This document shows, in pieces, positions 7,703 through 14,953 of a stretch of DNA of 20,397 nucleotides (position 1 is the stretch's first letter; each line of letters starts with the position of its first letter). The notes below the pieces were generated by a model, which worked only from the letters and a program-made list of their open reading frames with translations, was not told the origin of the DNA and did not search any database. This DNA is from an uncultured Prevotella sp. GTDB lineage: Bacteria > Bacteroidota > Bacteroidia > Bacteroidales > Bacteroidaceae. The stretch is taken from contig CAAGGA010000103.1 in NCBI GenBank assembly GCA_900769275.1, forward strand, positions 1 through 20,397, written 5' to 3'. The translations under genes were made by a program, and so were the position numbers.

Positions 7703-8590
7703 ATGCTGACCATGAAATACCCCCTCCCTGAGGGCTTCCTGAAAGAGGAAATGAGAAGAGGTTACACCATATCCGAGTCGATGAAGAAGGCTTGGGCAGT
7801 ACAGATGGATTTGCTGCAGGAGCTGCTGAGCGTCTGCAATAGGCACGGACTGCGTGTCTTTGCCGATTCGGGCACGCTGATAGGAGCTGTCAGAGAGAAA
7901 GGTTTTATCCCCTGGGACGACGACATTGACGTGGCGATGTTGCGTGAGGACTACGACAGACTCATGGCTTTAAGCGGGGAATTCAGGGAGCCTTACTTCC
8001 TGCAGACCATATATTCCCAACCGTATTATATCAACAGGCACGCCCAGTTGCACATGGGAGGCACTACAGCGATACGCACCGACGGCAAGCCTCAGAAGCA
8101 CCGGCAGAATATCTTCATTGATATTTTCGTCATAGATGCCCTGCCTTCCAGTCCGAGGGCTTTCAAGCGTCATTATATAAAGGTGAGAAGAGCGAGCCAA
8201 AGGCTGAAGATAGTGCGCAGGATAACTCACGCTTTGCCAAAACCTTTGTACCTTTGGTGTCGTGAACATACGAAATGCCTTTCTGACAAGTATCGCTTTG
8301 AGCAGTATGAAGAGGTGGTACGCTCTGTGAATACGGACGACAGAACGCTCTATGGGGCTTTCTTCTGCACCAATATGTCACTGCCTATCAAGCATCTTGC
8401 CGACTATCGGGAGACGATATTGCTGCCTTTTGAGCACATGATGATACCTGCCCCATGTGGTTATGATGAACTGCTAAGGGTGGAATATGGTGACTATATG
8501 CGCCCTGTGCAGGCACCTACGATGCACGGTACGATGTTCTTTGATGCAGAAAAGTCGTATGAGGAATATCTGAAAGGGGGGCTGAAATAG
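7703..8590 (+). CDS. LicD family phosphotransferase
   Basis: A 295-residue protein of the LicD/nucleotidyltransferase-fold family (PF04991). The defining core is clear: RVFADSGTLIGAVREKGFIP followed by WDDDIDVAML, with acidic metal-binding residues Asp72-Asp74 and Asp76, then FIDIFVIDALP (about 136-146). LicD proteins transfer phosphocholine, or other phospho-alcohol or sugar-phosphate groups, from a CDP-activated donor to surface glycans. ATG 7703 is used; ATG 7712 is an equally placed alternative three codons later. It ends the plus-strand run and faces a minus-strand operon that encodes a second LicD and a LicC-like enzyme, a likely donor source. Only 57 bp separate the converging genes. 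Confidence 0.85.
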   Translation: MLTMKYPLPEGFLKEEMRRGYTISESMKKAWAVQMDLLQELLSVCNRHGLRVFADSGTLIGAVREKGFIPWDDDIDVAMLREDYDRLMALSGEFREPYFLQTIYSQPYYINRHAQLHMGGTTAIRTDGKPQKHRQNIFIDIFVIDALPSSPRAFKRHYIKVRRASQRLKIVRRITHALPKPLYLWCREHTKCLSDKYRFEQYEEVVRSVNTDDRTLYGAFFCTNMSLPIKHLADYRETILLPFEHMMIPAPCGYDELLRVEYGDYMRPVQAPTMHGTMFFDAEKSYEEYLKGGLK

Positions 8591-8647
8591 CGTGAATGCT
8601 TGGCGATAATACGCTGTAAGGAGCGGGAGAGGTGTACGGAACGCCAC

Positions 8648-9412
8648 TTATTTCCCTCTCAGACGCTTGATGAAGTGCTTCCTCCGCTCCCTCTTTTCTA
8701 TCTGATTGAGCACATAATGCACCGCTTGCCCTGCATCCCAGCCGCGCTGCGTGGCGTAGGAATGCACGATGGCGGATAGAAGACGGCGGTCGTGGGTGAT
8801 GCGTACAAGGTTGGAGAGAGCCTCTTTCTTTGTGGCGGGACGATGCTTAAAGCGTGACCTGTTGGTGTCAATGACGGCGAAATGGTATGTGCCGTCGGCT
8901 TTTTTCTCGTACAGGAAGTTGGAGAGATTGGTGTCTCCATGCAGGAAACCCTGCTGATGCAGGAAGATAAGGTATTGGGAAAGGGCGTCAATAAGTGGCT
9001 GTGGATTGTCCATGTTGCCGTCACGAAGTATGCGGCAGTCGGGGCGTGTGTCTTCGGTAGAGAGGAAATAATACTCCTCTACCATGCCTATACAGTTATA
9101 ATATGTGACGCAGGCAATAGGTTCCGGGGTGTCAATGCCGAGGAAGAGAAGACGGTTGCCGTAGAGGAACGCCTTTTTCGCCTTGTTGCTCCATAGCGTG
9201 CTGTAGCAGATACGCTGGAAAAGGTTCGGCTTCTTGTATTTCTTTACGATGACATGGTTGCCGTCGCTGAGCGTGATACGCCGGATTTTGTTGCGCTCAT
9301 CGTACACCAGTTCGCCCTCATTACGACGAAAGACTTCGGGCAGACGCTCCAACAGCACTCTTATCTCTGCGTTCTCGCTGTATTTCTGCGAAAGTGTAGT
9401 CTCTTCTCTCAT
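8648..9412 (-). CDS. WaaP/InaA-like lipopolysaccharide core kinase
   Basis: A 254-residue small kinase-fold protein. Visible catalytic parts are VIVKKYK with candidate ATP-binding lysine Lys57/58, FLHGDTNLSNFLY with catalytic Asp160 and metal ligand Asn165, and VIDTNRSRF with Asp182 in the DFG-equivalent position. This pattern fits the lipopolysaccharide kinase group (Kdo/WaaP, PF06293), which phosphorylates Kdo or heptose in the lipopolysaccharide inner core in the cytoplasm. Its ATG overlaps the stop of the upstream LicD gene by four bases (9409-9412), a strong sign of translational coupling. It is the last gene of the minus-strand operon. Other small-molecule kinases share the fold, so the Kdo or heptose acceptor is inferred from context. 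Confidence 0.78.
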   Translation of the reverse strand: MREETTLSQKYSENAEIRVLLERLPEVFRRNEGELVYDERNKIRRITLSDGNHVIVKKYKKPNLFQRICYSTLWSNKAKKAFLYGNRLLFLGIDTPEPIACVTYYNCIGMVEEYYFLSTEDTRPDCRILRDGNMDNPQPLIDALSQYLIFLHQQGFLHGDTNLSNFLYEKKADGTYHFAVIDTNRSRFKHRPATKKEALSNLVRITHDRRLLSAIVHSYATQRGWDAGQAVHYVLNQIEKRERRKHFIKRLRGK

Positions 9413-10236
9413 GGATTGTTCCCTTCTTGTGTTGCCTTATAGCTCCTGTCAAGGTCAAGGAGGTGGAAGTTATGCTGTCGCTGATGGTCTCCGTCGGGTA
9501 TGGTCATATAGTCCCCGTACTTCTGTGAGAGGTATTCATGGGGGTGCTCCACGCCCATTACCGTTGTCTCTTCAAACTGCACGGGCGTAGGCTTGCCGAG
9601 GAGATGTTTGGGCATTATGCCTTTCATTCCGTCGTCATGATCGACGATATGGTCGCATTTGTCGTAGTCGTATGTACGCTGCAGTCGGCGGATTGTCTCC
9701 TGAATGCCTTGCAATGTGTATATTTTCCGGCATAAAAGGAATGCCCAACTCGATGGTCCGTGCCCGTGGCGATATGGGTCACGGTGTACGTAGTAGAGCA
9801 TTTTCTTGTACCATTGGTAGCGTATGAAGTGCATCCTGCGTTGCAATCCCGAAGCGGGCATGCCGTCAAGGGGGAATAGGTCGAGGTAGATACCGCCGAG
9901 ATAACTCAGGTGCATACGCTCTATAAGCGTGGTGCTGCTGTCCTGTATCTTTGCGAAAGGCAGGGGATAGTGGTCAGGGTCGGTCTCATAACTGACTATT
10001 TCGTAAGGCGCAGGCATCCAATCCCGTGCATGTTGCATCAGCAGGTCGTAGTCCTTGCGTGGCATGGCGATGTCAAGGTCGTCATCCCACGGTATGAAGC
10101 CGCCGTGCCTTACCGCTCCCAGCATTGTCCCGGCCCATAGGTAGTAGCGCAGATTGTGCTCCTTGCATACACTGTCGAGTGCAAGGAGTATTTTTTTTAT
10201 TCGCAGTTGCAGGGGGCGTATGTCGTATGTAGCCAT
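9409..10236 (-). CDS. LicD family phosphotransferase (second copy)
   Basis: A 275-residue LicD-family protein. It shows LRYYLWAGTMLGAVRHGGFIP, then WDDDLDIAMPRKDYD with Asp51-Asp53 and Asp55, and GGIYLDLFPLDGMP near residues 113-126. The last part, YLSQKYGDYMTIP, is the usual C-terminal LicD signature. It differs clearly from the LicD at 7703, so the two are not a recent duplicate and may act on different acceptors or donors. It overlaps the kinase gene by four bases and lies in the same operon as a LicC-like nucleotidyltransferase, a natural supplier of CDP-activated donor. A 22-bp repeat array separates it from the upstream GT4 gene. Confidence 0.88.
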   Translation of the reverse strand: MATYDIRPLQLRIKKILLALDSVCKEHNLRYYLWAGTMLGAVRHGGFIPWDDDLDIAMPRKDYDLLMQHARDWMPAPYEIVSYETDPDHYPLPFAKIQDSSTTLIERMHLSYLGGIYLDLFPLDGMPASGLQRRMHFIRYQWYKKMLYYVHRDPYRHGHGPSSWAFLLCRKIYTLQGIQETIRRLQRTYDYDKCDHIVDHDDGMKGIMPKHLLGKPTPVQFEETTVMGVEHPHEYLSQKYGDYMTIPDGDHQRQHNFHLLDLDRSYKATQEGNNP

Positions 10237-10244
10237 GTTTCTGT

Positions 10245-10398
10245 TGTACGCTAAGACGGTGATTGCTGTACGCTAAGACGGTGATTGCTGTACGCTGAGA
10301 CAGTAATCGCTGTACGCTGAGACAGTAATCGCTGTACGCTGAGACAGTAATTGCTGTACGCTGAGACAGTAATCGCTGTACGCTATGAAAGTGATTTG
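10245..10398. repeat. Seven-unit 22-bp tandem repeat array
   Basis: Seven contiguous 22-bp units begin at 10245, 10267, 10289, 10311, 10333, 10355 and 10377, each starting TGTACGCT. Units 1-2 are identical (TAAGACGGTGATTGC type), units 3, 4 and 6 are identical (TGAGACAGTAATCGC type), unit 5 differs from them by one base, and unit 7 is divergent. In units 3-6 the preceding CTGT pairs with ACAG eight bases later, allowing a small hairpin per unit. There are no spacers, so it is not CRISPR. The array fills the gap between two co-directional minus-strand genes, and unit 7 runs into the last codons of the GT4 gene (stop at 10383-10385). Confidence 0.95.
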
Positions 10399-11450
10399 TA
10401 AGTGTTGAAGACCTCGGTGGTCAGTTTCTCCGGGGAGAACATGGAGCGTGCGTAGGTCTCCATCTTCTCTCCTACGGCTTTTGCGTGTGCCTTGTCGGAG
10501 CAGAGAATGTTGATATGATGCGCCATTTGTTCTGCTGCATCCGCGGAATGAGGGTCGATGAGGCAGGCATCGGGACCGGCTGCTTCGGGCAGTGAGCTTA
10601 TGGTCGTGGTGATGACGGGAGTCTTTTGCAGGGCAGCTTCCACTACGGGCAGTCCGAATCCTTCGTAATAGGAGGGATATATGAATGCCATGGCATTGGT
10701 GTAGAGGGCTTGCAGGAGGAGATTGTTGTGGATAGAGGTCTCTATACGCGTGTCTTTTTCCAGTCCGTTGTCACGTATGAATGTCTCGCATTCACGGCGA
10801 TATTCCCTGCCGTTGCCGATGATGAGCAGCAGAGGTCTCTGTTCTTTTGGAATGAGGGCGAGGGCCTTGAGTGCTCCAAGCAGGTTTTTCCGGGAGTTGA
10901 TGCTTCCTACATATAATATATAAGGTGGCAGTCCGTCCTCTCCGAACTGCTCGCGGATGAAGCGGTCGCAGTCGCTTTGGGGTAGGGGAGTGTAGTAATA
11001 GTCCTGCACCGGCTGGTAAATCACGTCGATTCTTTCCTCCGGAACGTTGTAGAACCGCATGACATCACGCTTTGTGGATTCGGAGATTGCAATCACTTTG
11101 TCAGCCACCTGGCACGACCTTCCATACTTGTAGTCGTAGATATGGCGGTCAATCCAGTGGTACATATCGGGGAATGTGAGCCATGCAATGTCGTGCATGG
11201 TCACGATGCTCCTTGTTTTCCGGTGGCTGATGTCGAGAGGAAGCTCGTTGCTCAGTCCGTGGAAAATGTCGCAACCGTCGCTTTCCGCCTTGTGTCCGAG
11301 GCGGAAAGTGCGTGAGAAAGCCCTCTCGTCATAGAGCAGGTAGTCGTTGTCGGGGAACAGTTCCTGTAGTCCTCTGACGATAGTGCGGCTGTAGTTGCCC
11401 AGTCCGGTTTGGTTGTGATAATACCTTTTGGCATCAAAGCCTATCTTCAT
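10383..11450 (-). CDS. GT4-family glycosyltransferase
   Basis: A 355-residue GT-B retaining glycosyltransferase (GT4; PF00534-type C-terminal domain). It begins MKIGFDAKRYYHNQTGLGNYSR, the glycine-rich donor/acceptor loop typical of mannosyltransferase-like members. It has IVTMHDIAWL, VIAISESTKRD, PPYILYVGSINSRKN and, near residues 265-277, EGFGLPVVEAALQ, which supplies the EX7E motif. It is probably cytoplasmic, adding one sugar (mannose or similar) from an NDP-sugar to a lipid-linked core glycan. It is third in the minus-strand operon, 66 bp after the LicC-like gene. CAAAATTA at 11458-11465 reads TAATTTTG on the coding strand only seven bases before the ATG, so a very short-leader internal transcript is possible. 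Confidence 0.88.
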   Translation of the reverse strand: MKIGFDAKRYYHNQTGLGNYSRTIVRGLQELFPDNDYLLYDERAFSRTFRLGHKAESDGCDIFHGLSNELPLDISHRKTRSIVTMHDIAWLTFPDMYHWIDRHIYDYKYGRSCQVADKVIAISESTKRDVMRFYNVPEERIDVIYQPVQDYYYTPLPQSDCDRFIREQFGEDGLPPYILYVGSINSRKNLLGALKALALIPKEQRPLLLIIGNGREYRRECETFIRDNGLEKDTRIETSIHNNLLLQALYTNAMAFIYPSYYEGFGLPVVEAALQKTPVITTTISSLPEAAGPDACLIDPHSADAAEQMAHHINILCSDKAHAKAVGEKMETYARSMFSPEKLTTEVFNTYKSLS

Positions 11451-11516
11451 GTGGTGGCAAAATTAGGAAAGTGGCAGGTGATGGTGTGTTTCGGACGATG
11501 TTGGATGCCGTACAGG

Positions 11517-12254
11517 TCAGAACAATCTGGCGGGTATCTTAGCCTTGGCATTTTCAAAATCCTCTACCGTGTCGAGTTCGCAGGAGAAGAATTCGGTGAC
11601 ATCAATGACGTTATAGGTATGTCCTTTGGCGAGAAGACGCTCGAAGGCACGTTCATAGAAGACGTTCTCAAGATGCTCTTCAAGCATCATGTGCTGCAGT
11701 TCTGCATAGAGAGCCGAGGTATATTCGCACCCCATCCGTTCGATACCGAGGCTTTCTCCGGCTGCTTCTGCCGGGTTGCAGGTCTTGCTTATCTCCGTGA
11801 TGAGTCCGCTGTCCTTGTCCAGTACCACTTTCATCTCTTCCTCTCCAAGGTCATGGCGGATGAGGGTCAGCACGTTGTCTGCCTTACATTCGAGCACCTG
11901 CGAGATGATTTCCGGGTCGTAAAGCAGGTCGCTGTCCAAGAGCAGGATGTCCTGTCCCTCCGCTTCCGGGCGTGCAAGCCACAGGGAGTAGATGTTGTTG
12001 GTGGAGTCATAGATGTCATTATGTATGTATTTTACGTTGACAGACTCTCCATATTGCTCCGCCATGAAGTCCTCTATCATGCCGTGCAGATAGCCGGTCA
12101 CGATGACGAAGTCACGTATTCCATTGGCGATGAGGGCGTCAACGGAGCGTTGCAGGAGGCATTTCTCTCCTACCTTGAGCAGGCATTTGGGAGTATTGTC
12201 CGTGAGAGGTCTGAGCCTTGATGCCATTCCTGCGGACAGAATTACTGCTTTCAT
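11517..12254 (-). CDS. LicC-like CTP:phospho-alcohol cytidylyltransferase
   Basis: A 245-residue nucleotidyltransferase. The N-terminus MKAVILSAGMASRLRPLT followed by PKCLLKVGE is the NTP-binding signature with Lys23. DSTNNIYSLWLAR (83-95) is characteristic of LicC-type phosphocholine cytidylyltransferases and relatives such as PntC. LLLDSDLLYD supplies Asp107 and Asp109 for metal binding, and a CELDTVEDFENA segment lies at the C-terminus. The expected reaction is CTP plus a phosphorylated alcohol (phosphocholine, phosphoethanolamine, or the phosphonate 2-aminoethylphosphonate) giving the CDP derivative plus pyrophosphate. It lies 54 bp after a PLP enzyme gene and upstream of a LicD gene, consistent with making a LicD donor. 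A sugar-1-phosphate substrate is less likely given the NNIYS motif. Confidence 0.85.
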   Translation of the reverse strand: MKAVILSAGMASRLRPLTDNTPKCLLKVGEKCLLQRSVDALIANGIRDFVIVTGYLHGMIEDFMAEQYGESVNVKYIHNDIYDSTNNIYSLWLARPEAEGQDILLLDSDLLYDPEIISQVLECKADNVLTLIRHDLGEEEMKVVLDKDSGLITEISKTCNPAEAAGESLGIERMGCEYTSALYAELQHMMLEEHLENVFYERAFERLLAKGHTYNVIDVTEFFSCELDTVEDFENAKAKIPARLF

Positions 12255-12308
12255 AATGGAAGTAGTTGTGAAATAGGGAGATAAATATGTGTTTCTTTGC
12301 TGATGTGT

Positions 12309-13340
12309 TTACTCTATGCAAGCCTTTATGGCATCGACGACGGTCTGTATCTGCTCAGGGCGACCGAGCGTGATGCGCAGACAGTCCTCCAGTCCCTTGT
12401 CGGTCATGAACTTGATTTTGCAATCGTTCTCTGCCATTTTCCTCTGCAAAGCCTCCTTGATGGCTACGGGGTACTTGACGAGAATGAAGTTGGCGGAGCT
12501 CTTATATACCTTGAATCCCGGCTTGTCGCCAAGTTCTTTGGCGAACAGTTGGCGGTCCCATTCCATTTGGTCGGCTACTTTCCGGTAGTGTTCATCGCTG
12601 TCAAGGGCAGCGAGAGCGACGCTTTCCGAGAAGCGGTTGTAGCCAAGATACTTGTTGGAATAGCTGAGGAACATCTCGTGTCCTGCTCCGATAAAGCCGA
12701 AACCTACGCGAAGACCGGGGAGACCGTAGAACTTGCTTAGGGTGCGGGCTATGATAAGGTTGCGGTATTTCTTTATCAACGGTGCGATATAGTCGGTGTC
12801 CGTGGTGATGAAACTGGCGTATGCCTCATCTACGAAGACCATGGTGTCGGTAGGGATGCTTTCCATTATCGTGCCTATCTCTTCGGATGTGAGGCTGTTT
12901 CCCGTAGGGTTGTTGGGGGAGGCGAGGAGCAGCATCCGTGGATGGATGCGGTTGGTGTAGGCTATCACCTCCTCCACGTCGTAGGCAAAGGTGTCGCCTG
13001 TCTCATGAAGAGGGTACATCTCGAATGTTCCTCCGCATTCTCCTGCCACGCGGTTGTAGTACCACCACGAGAACTCGGGTATGAGGATGGTCTTGTTCTC
13101 GCCTTTCATCAGGTAGTAGTGTATGGCATTCTTGAGTATCTCTTCTCCGCCATAGCCTATGAGTACCTGCTCTTCCGGCACGTTGTATATTTCCGAAAGG
13201 CGCACGGTGACAACGCTTTTCTTGCCTTCATCGTATATGCGGGTGTAGAAACAGAGGGTCTCTGGGTCAAACTCCTTGATTGCTTTGACCACTTTTTCGG
13301 AGGGCTGGAAATTGAATTCGTTTCTATCGAGAAAATTCAT
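12309..13340 (-). CDS. PLP-dependent aminotransferase/decarboxylase, HisC/CobD-like
   Basis: A 343-residue fold-type I PLP enzyme of class I/II. The cofactor site is complete: SPNNPTG with Asn144, VDEAYASF with Asp171 and Tyr174, RTLSKFYGLPGLRVGF with the Schiff-base lysine Lys203 and the phosphate-binding Arg211, and substrate-carboxylate Arg322 in LRITLG. This is the pattern of histidinol-phosphate aminotransferase and of CobD-type amino-acid phosphate decarboxylase. It heads the minus-strand operon directly before a LicC-like cytidylyltransferase, with no other histidine genes nearby. It therefore more likely makes or consumes a phosphorylated amino alcohol or amino acid for surface decoration than histidine. 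Which of transamination or decarboxylation it catalyses cannot be told from the sequence. Confidence 0.8.
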   Translation of the reverse strand: MNFLDRNEFNFQPSEKVVKAIKEFDPETLCFYTRIYDEGKKSVVTVRLSEIYNVPEEQVLIGYGGEEILKNAIHYYLMKGENKTILIPEFSWWYYNRVAGECGGTFEMYPLHETGDTFAYDVEEVIAYTNRIHPRMLLLASPNNPTGNSLTSEEIGTIMESIPTDTMVFVDEAYASFITTDTDYIAPLIKKYRNLIIARTLSKFYGLPGLRVGFGFIGAGHEMFLSYSNKYLGYNRFSESVALAALDSDEHYRKVADQMEWDRQLFAKELGDKPGFKVYKSSANFILVKYPVAIKEALQRKMAENDCKIKFMTDKGLEDCLRITLGRPEQIQTVVDAIKACIE

Positions 13341-13403
13341 GTCTGTATGTTGGTTTTATTTCTTCTGGTTGTTGCTTTGAAAAAGGTGTGAGAAAAATTT
13401 CTG

Positions 13404-13411
13404 CAAATTTA
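13404..13411 (-). promoter_or_regulatory. Bacteroidetes-type -7 element for the PLP enzyme operon
   Basis: CAAATTTA on the plus strand reads TAAATTTG on the minus strand, an exact match to TAnnTTTG. Transcription would start near 13397, about 57 bases before the ATG at 13340. No TTG is seen at the -33 position, so the site is less certain than the one at 14840. Confidence 0.5.
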
Positions 13412-13414
13412 CAT

Positions 13415-13442
13415 AAAAATCCCGAATTATAAGCCAGTCGGG
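13415..13442 (-). terminator. Probable terminator for the GT2-gtrA transcript
   Basis: Read on the minus strand, CCCGA (13442-13438) pairs with TCGGG (13425-13421) across a 12-base loop, and the stem is followed by A then TTTTT (13419-13415). It is downstream of the GtrA-like gene and just upstream of the -7 element of the next operon. The stem is short, so efficiency is uncertain. Confidence 0.45.
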
Positions 13443-13444
13443 AT

Positions 13445-13498
13445 AAAGAAATCACATTTCTTTAGAGGAAAGGTACGGATTTTTTCCCGATTATCGGG
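13445..13498. repeat. Two perfect palindromes in the gtrA/PLP-enzyme intergenic region
   Basis: AAAGAAAT (13445-13452) and ATTTCTTT (13456-13463) form an 8-bp perfect stem with a CAC loop. CCCGAT-T-ATCGGG (13486-13498) is a second perfect palindrome. Both lie upstream of the -7 element for the minus-strand PLP enzyme operon (13404-13411), where operators commonly sit, and downstream of gtrA. They could be operators or extra transcript-end hairpins. The rest of this 286-bp gap (13341-13626) holds no gene. Confidence 0.55.
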
Positions 13499-13589
13499 CA
13501 TTCGTATATGAAAACTTGACTGTTAGGAGAGAAATAAGGTGTAAAACAGAGGAAAAAGGGCTCTTCATGCGTGGCGTATCTGTCTGTGG

Positions 13590-13628
13590 CGGTAATCCGG
13601 TTTGTTTGTTATAACGGTAATCCGGTTT
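13590..13628. repeat. 14-bp direct repeat ending at the gtrA stop codon
   Basis: CGGTAATCCGGTTT occurs at 13590-13603 and again at 13615-13628, a 25-base period. The second copy overlaps the stop codon of the GtrA-like gene (13627-13629 on the minus strand). The position, immediately at a gene's 3' end, resembles that of the 22-bp array after the GT4 gene. Confidence 0.7.
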
Positions 13629-14016
13629 ATTTATTATATACGAAACGCAGCAGGCAGAAATTGATGGGAACGGCTGAACCCATGGCGAGGAGAGCCGCCC
13701 ATTCGCTTTTTATCCCAACATAGAGGTATAGTGCGAGGAACATTTGCTGCACGAGGTAGTTGACAAGGTGTGACCCGCTGAAGCCAATCAGCCGTCTCCG
13801 CGAGGGACTGCTCCTGAAAGTCCAGTAGCTTGTGATAATGAAGTTGCAACAGAAAGATACGATATATCCTATCGTGTTCGCCACGAACTCGTTCATCCAT
13901 AGTATGCAGACGAGATAGACGGCATACTGGATGCCCACTGCCAGCACGCCGTTGATGCAGAATCGCAGGAATTGTCCGTACTTAGGGTCGCTGCGGTATA
14001 GTTCCTTGATGTTCAT
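13627..14016 (-). CDS. GtrA-family membrane protein
   Basis: A 129-residue protein with four predicted transmembrane helices: about 16-36, 42-62, 77-99 and 105-125. It matches the GtrA family (PF04138) with FLRFCINGVLAVGIQYAVY, the FVANTIGYIVSFCCNFIITSYWTF core and a C-terminal INFCLLRFVYNK. GtrA-like proteins are thought to help move undecaprenyl-phosphate-linked sugars across the inner membrane for glycan decoration. I chose the ATG at 14016, which lies 11 bases after the GT2 stop and starts just before the family homology. The open frame extends 22 codons upstream to an ATG at 14082, but that stretch overlaps the GT2 gene and has no family resemblance. GT2 plus GtrA is a common glycan-modification pair. 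Confidence 0.82.
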   Translation of the reverse strand: MNIKELYRSDPKYGQFLRFCINGVLAVGIQYAVYLVCILWMNEFVANTIGYIVSFCCNFIITSYWTFRSSPSRRRLIGFSGSHLVNYLVQQMFLALYLYVGIKSEWAALLAMGSAVPINFCLLRFVYNK

Positions 14017-14027
14017 GGTGTTATGTT

Positions 14028-14813
14028 TTATGACGGAAGATGGGTGCGTAGGGCGTGGGACAGACCTCTCATGGCAAACCAAAAGTGCATGAAAATGGTA
14101 GAGAAAAGTCCGTAGTGTCGTGACATTATCCGAAACCTCTCCATGAGCGATGCGCGGTGGTTCTTTACTGACATTCCTCCGTCGAGGTAGGCGCAGAGCG
14201 TCAGATGAGTGTCGTGTATGGCAAGTTGTTGGCGTTCAGCTTCTTTCATTATCCGTATGCACCAATCTACGTCAGCGGAAAAACGGTATCGTAGGTCGTA
14301 CGTGGTACGCTTTGCAATATCCGTCCTTGCATAAAAAGACTGGTGACAGACCAGCATACCGTGTCTGAAGCTTCTCCAGTCGAGATTCTCCGGAGGAGTC
14401 AGACGGCGGCGGTGGAGGAACTTTCCCTCATCATTGACGATGTCAGTGTCGCCGTATATCACCCCAGGGAGAGGGTCGTGACATTTCGTTTGCTCTGCAA
14501 TGTCTGCAAGGACGTTGTCGTTGGCAAACTTATCTCCGGCATTGAGGAAGACGATAAAGTCGCCGGATGCCATGCGTATGCCTTTGTTCATGGCATCGTA
14601 AAGCCCTTTGTCTCTCTCGCTGACAATGCTTATGGTGCGGGTTCCTGCTTCCCGGGCATAGGTCTCCGCCTTAGCTACGGTGTCATCCTTGGAGAGTCCG
14701 TCGATGATGACGTGCTCGATATGAGGGTAGGTCTGTCTCCGCACGCTCTCAAGGGTACGCTCTATGTATTGACTCGCATTGTATGTGCAGGTGATGATGG
14801 AGAATGTAATCAT
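14028..14813 (-). CDS. GT2-family glycosyltransferase (WcaA/WcaE-like)
   Basis: A 261-residue GT-A fold glycosyltransferase (PF00535). It opens with FSIITCTYNASQYIERTLESV and VIIDGLSKDDT, then has SERDKGLYDAMNKGI (about 87-101), ASGDFIVFLNAGD in the DxD region, VIYGDTDIV and, in the second half, FSADVDWCIRIM. This resembles the WcaE/WcaA colanic-acid type of inverting transferase. It is cytoplasmic or peripheral, with one possible hydrophobic segment near the C-terminus (about 238-251). It is first in a two-gene minus-strand unit with the GtrA-like protein and has its own promoter-like site at 14840. Sugar and acceptor are unknown. Confidence 0.87.
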   Translation of the reverse strand: MITFSIITCTYNASQYIERTLESVRRQTYPHIEHVIIDGLSKDDTVAKAETYAREAGTRTISIVSERDKGLYDAMNKGIRMASGDFIVFLNAGDKFANDNVLADIAEQTKCHDPLPGVIYGDTDIVNDEGKFLHRRRLTPPENLDWRSFRHGMLVCHQSFYARTDIAKRTTYDLRYRFSADVDWCIRIMKEAERQQLAIHDTHLTLCAYLDGGMSVKNHRASLMERFRIMSRHYGLFSTIFMHFWFAMRGLSHALRTHLPS

Positions 14814-14839
14814 GTCTTCTTTCTCTGCTTTTCAGTCTG

Positions 14840-14870
14840 CAAATTTACATATTTTCCTTCTTTTTAGCAA
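14840..14870 (-). promoter_or_regulatory. Bacteroidetes-type promoter for the GT2-gtrA unit
   Basis: On the minus strand TTG (14870-14868), a 20-base spacer and TAAATTTG (14847-14840) match the Bacteroidetes -33/-7 layout. Transcription would start near 14833, about 20 bases before the ATG at 14813. It is divergent from, and close to, the promoter-like site of the GH140-like gene. Confidence 0.6.
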
Positions 14871-14910
14871 GAAATCGCGCTGTCTTCTTTCCTATTCCGT
14901 TTTTTTTCCT

Positions 14911-14918
14911 TACTTTTG
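14911..14918 (+). promoter_or_regulatory. Bacteroidetes-type -7 element for the GH140-like gene
   Basis: TACTTTTG matches TAnnTTTG. The expected -33 position (about 14888-14890) has TTT rather than TTG. The start would be near 14925, about 30 bases before the ATG at 14954. The same 140-bp gap holds the oppositely oriented promoter at 14840-14870. Confidence 0.55.
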
Positions 14919-14953
14919 CGCTTAGATGACATAAAGATAAATAAATCATTGAA

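Noticed and set aside
8591..8647. Bidirectional terminator between the converging operons
   Set aside because: I looked for a hairpin with T tracts in this 57-bp gap and found only 4-bp pairings, so none is reported.
10245..10398. CRISPR array
   Set aside because: The 22-bp units are contiguous with no spacers between them.
11409..12221. 270-codon plus-strand open frame
   Set aside because: It is antisense to the LicC-like gene, which has all family motifs; the frame is a by-product of codon use on the other strand.
14017..14082. N-terminal extension of the GtrA-like protein to ATG 14082
   Set aside because: It would overlap the GT2 gene by more than 50 bp and adds residues unrelated to the family; ATG 14016 fits the GtrA start.
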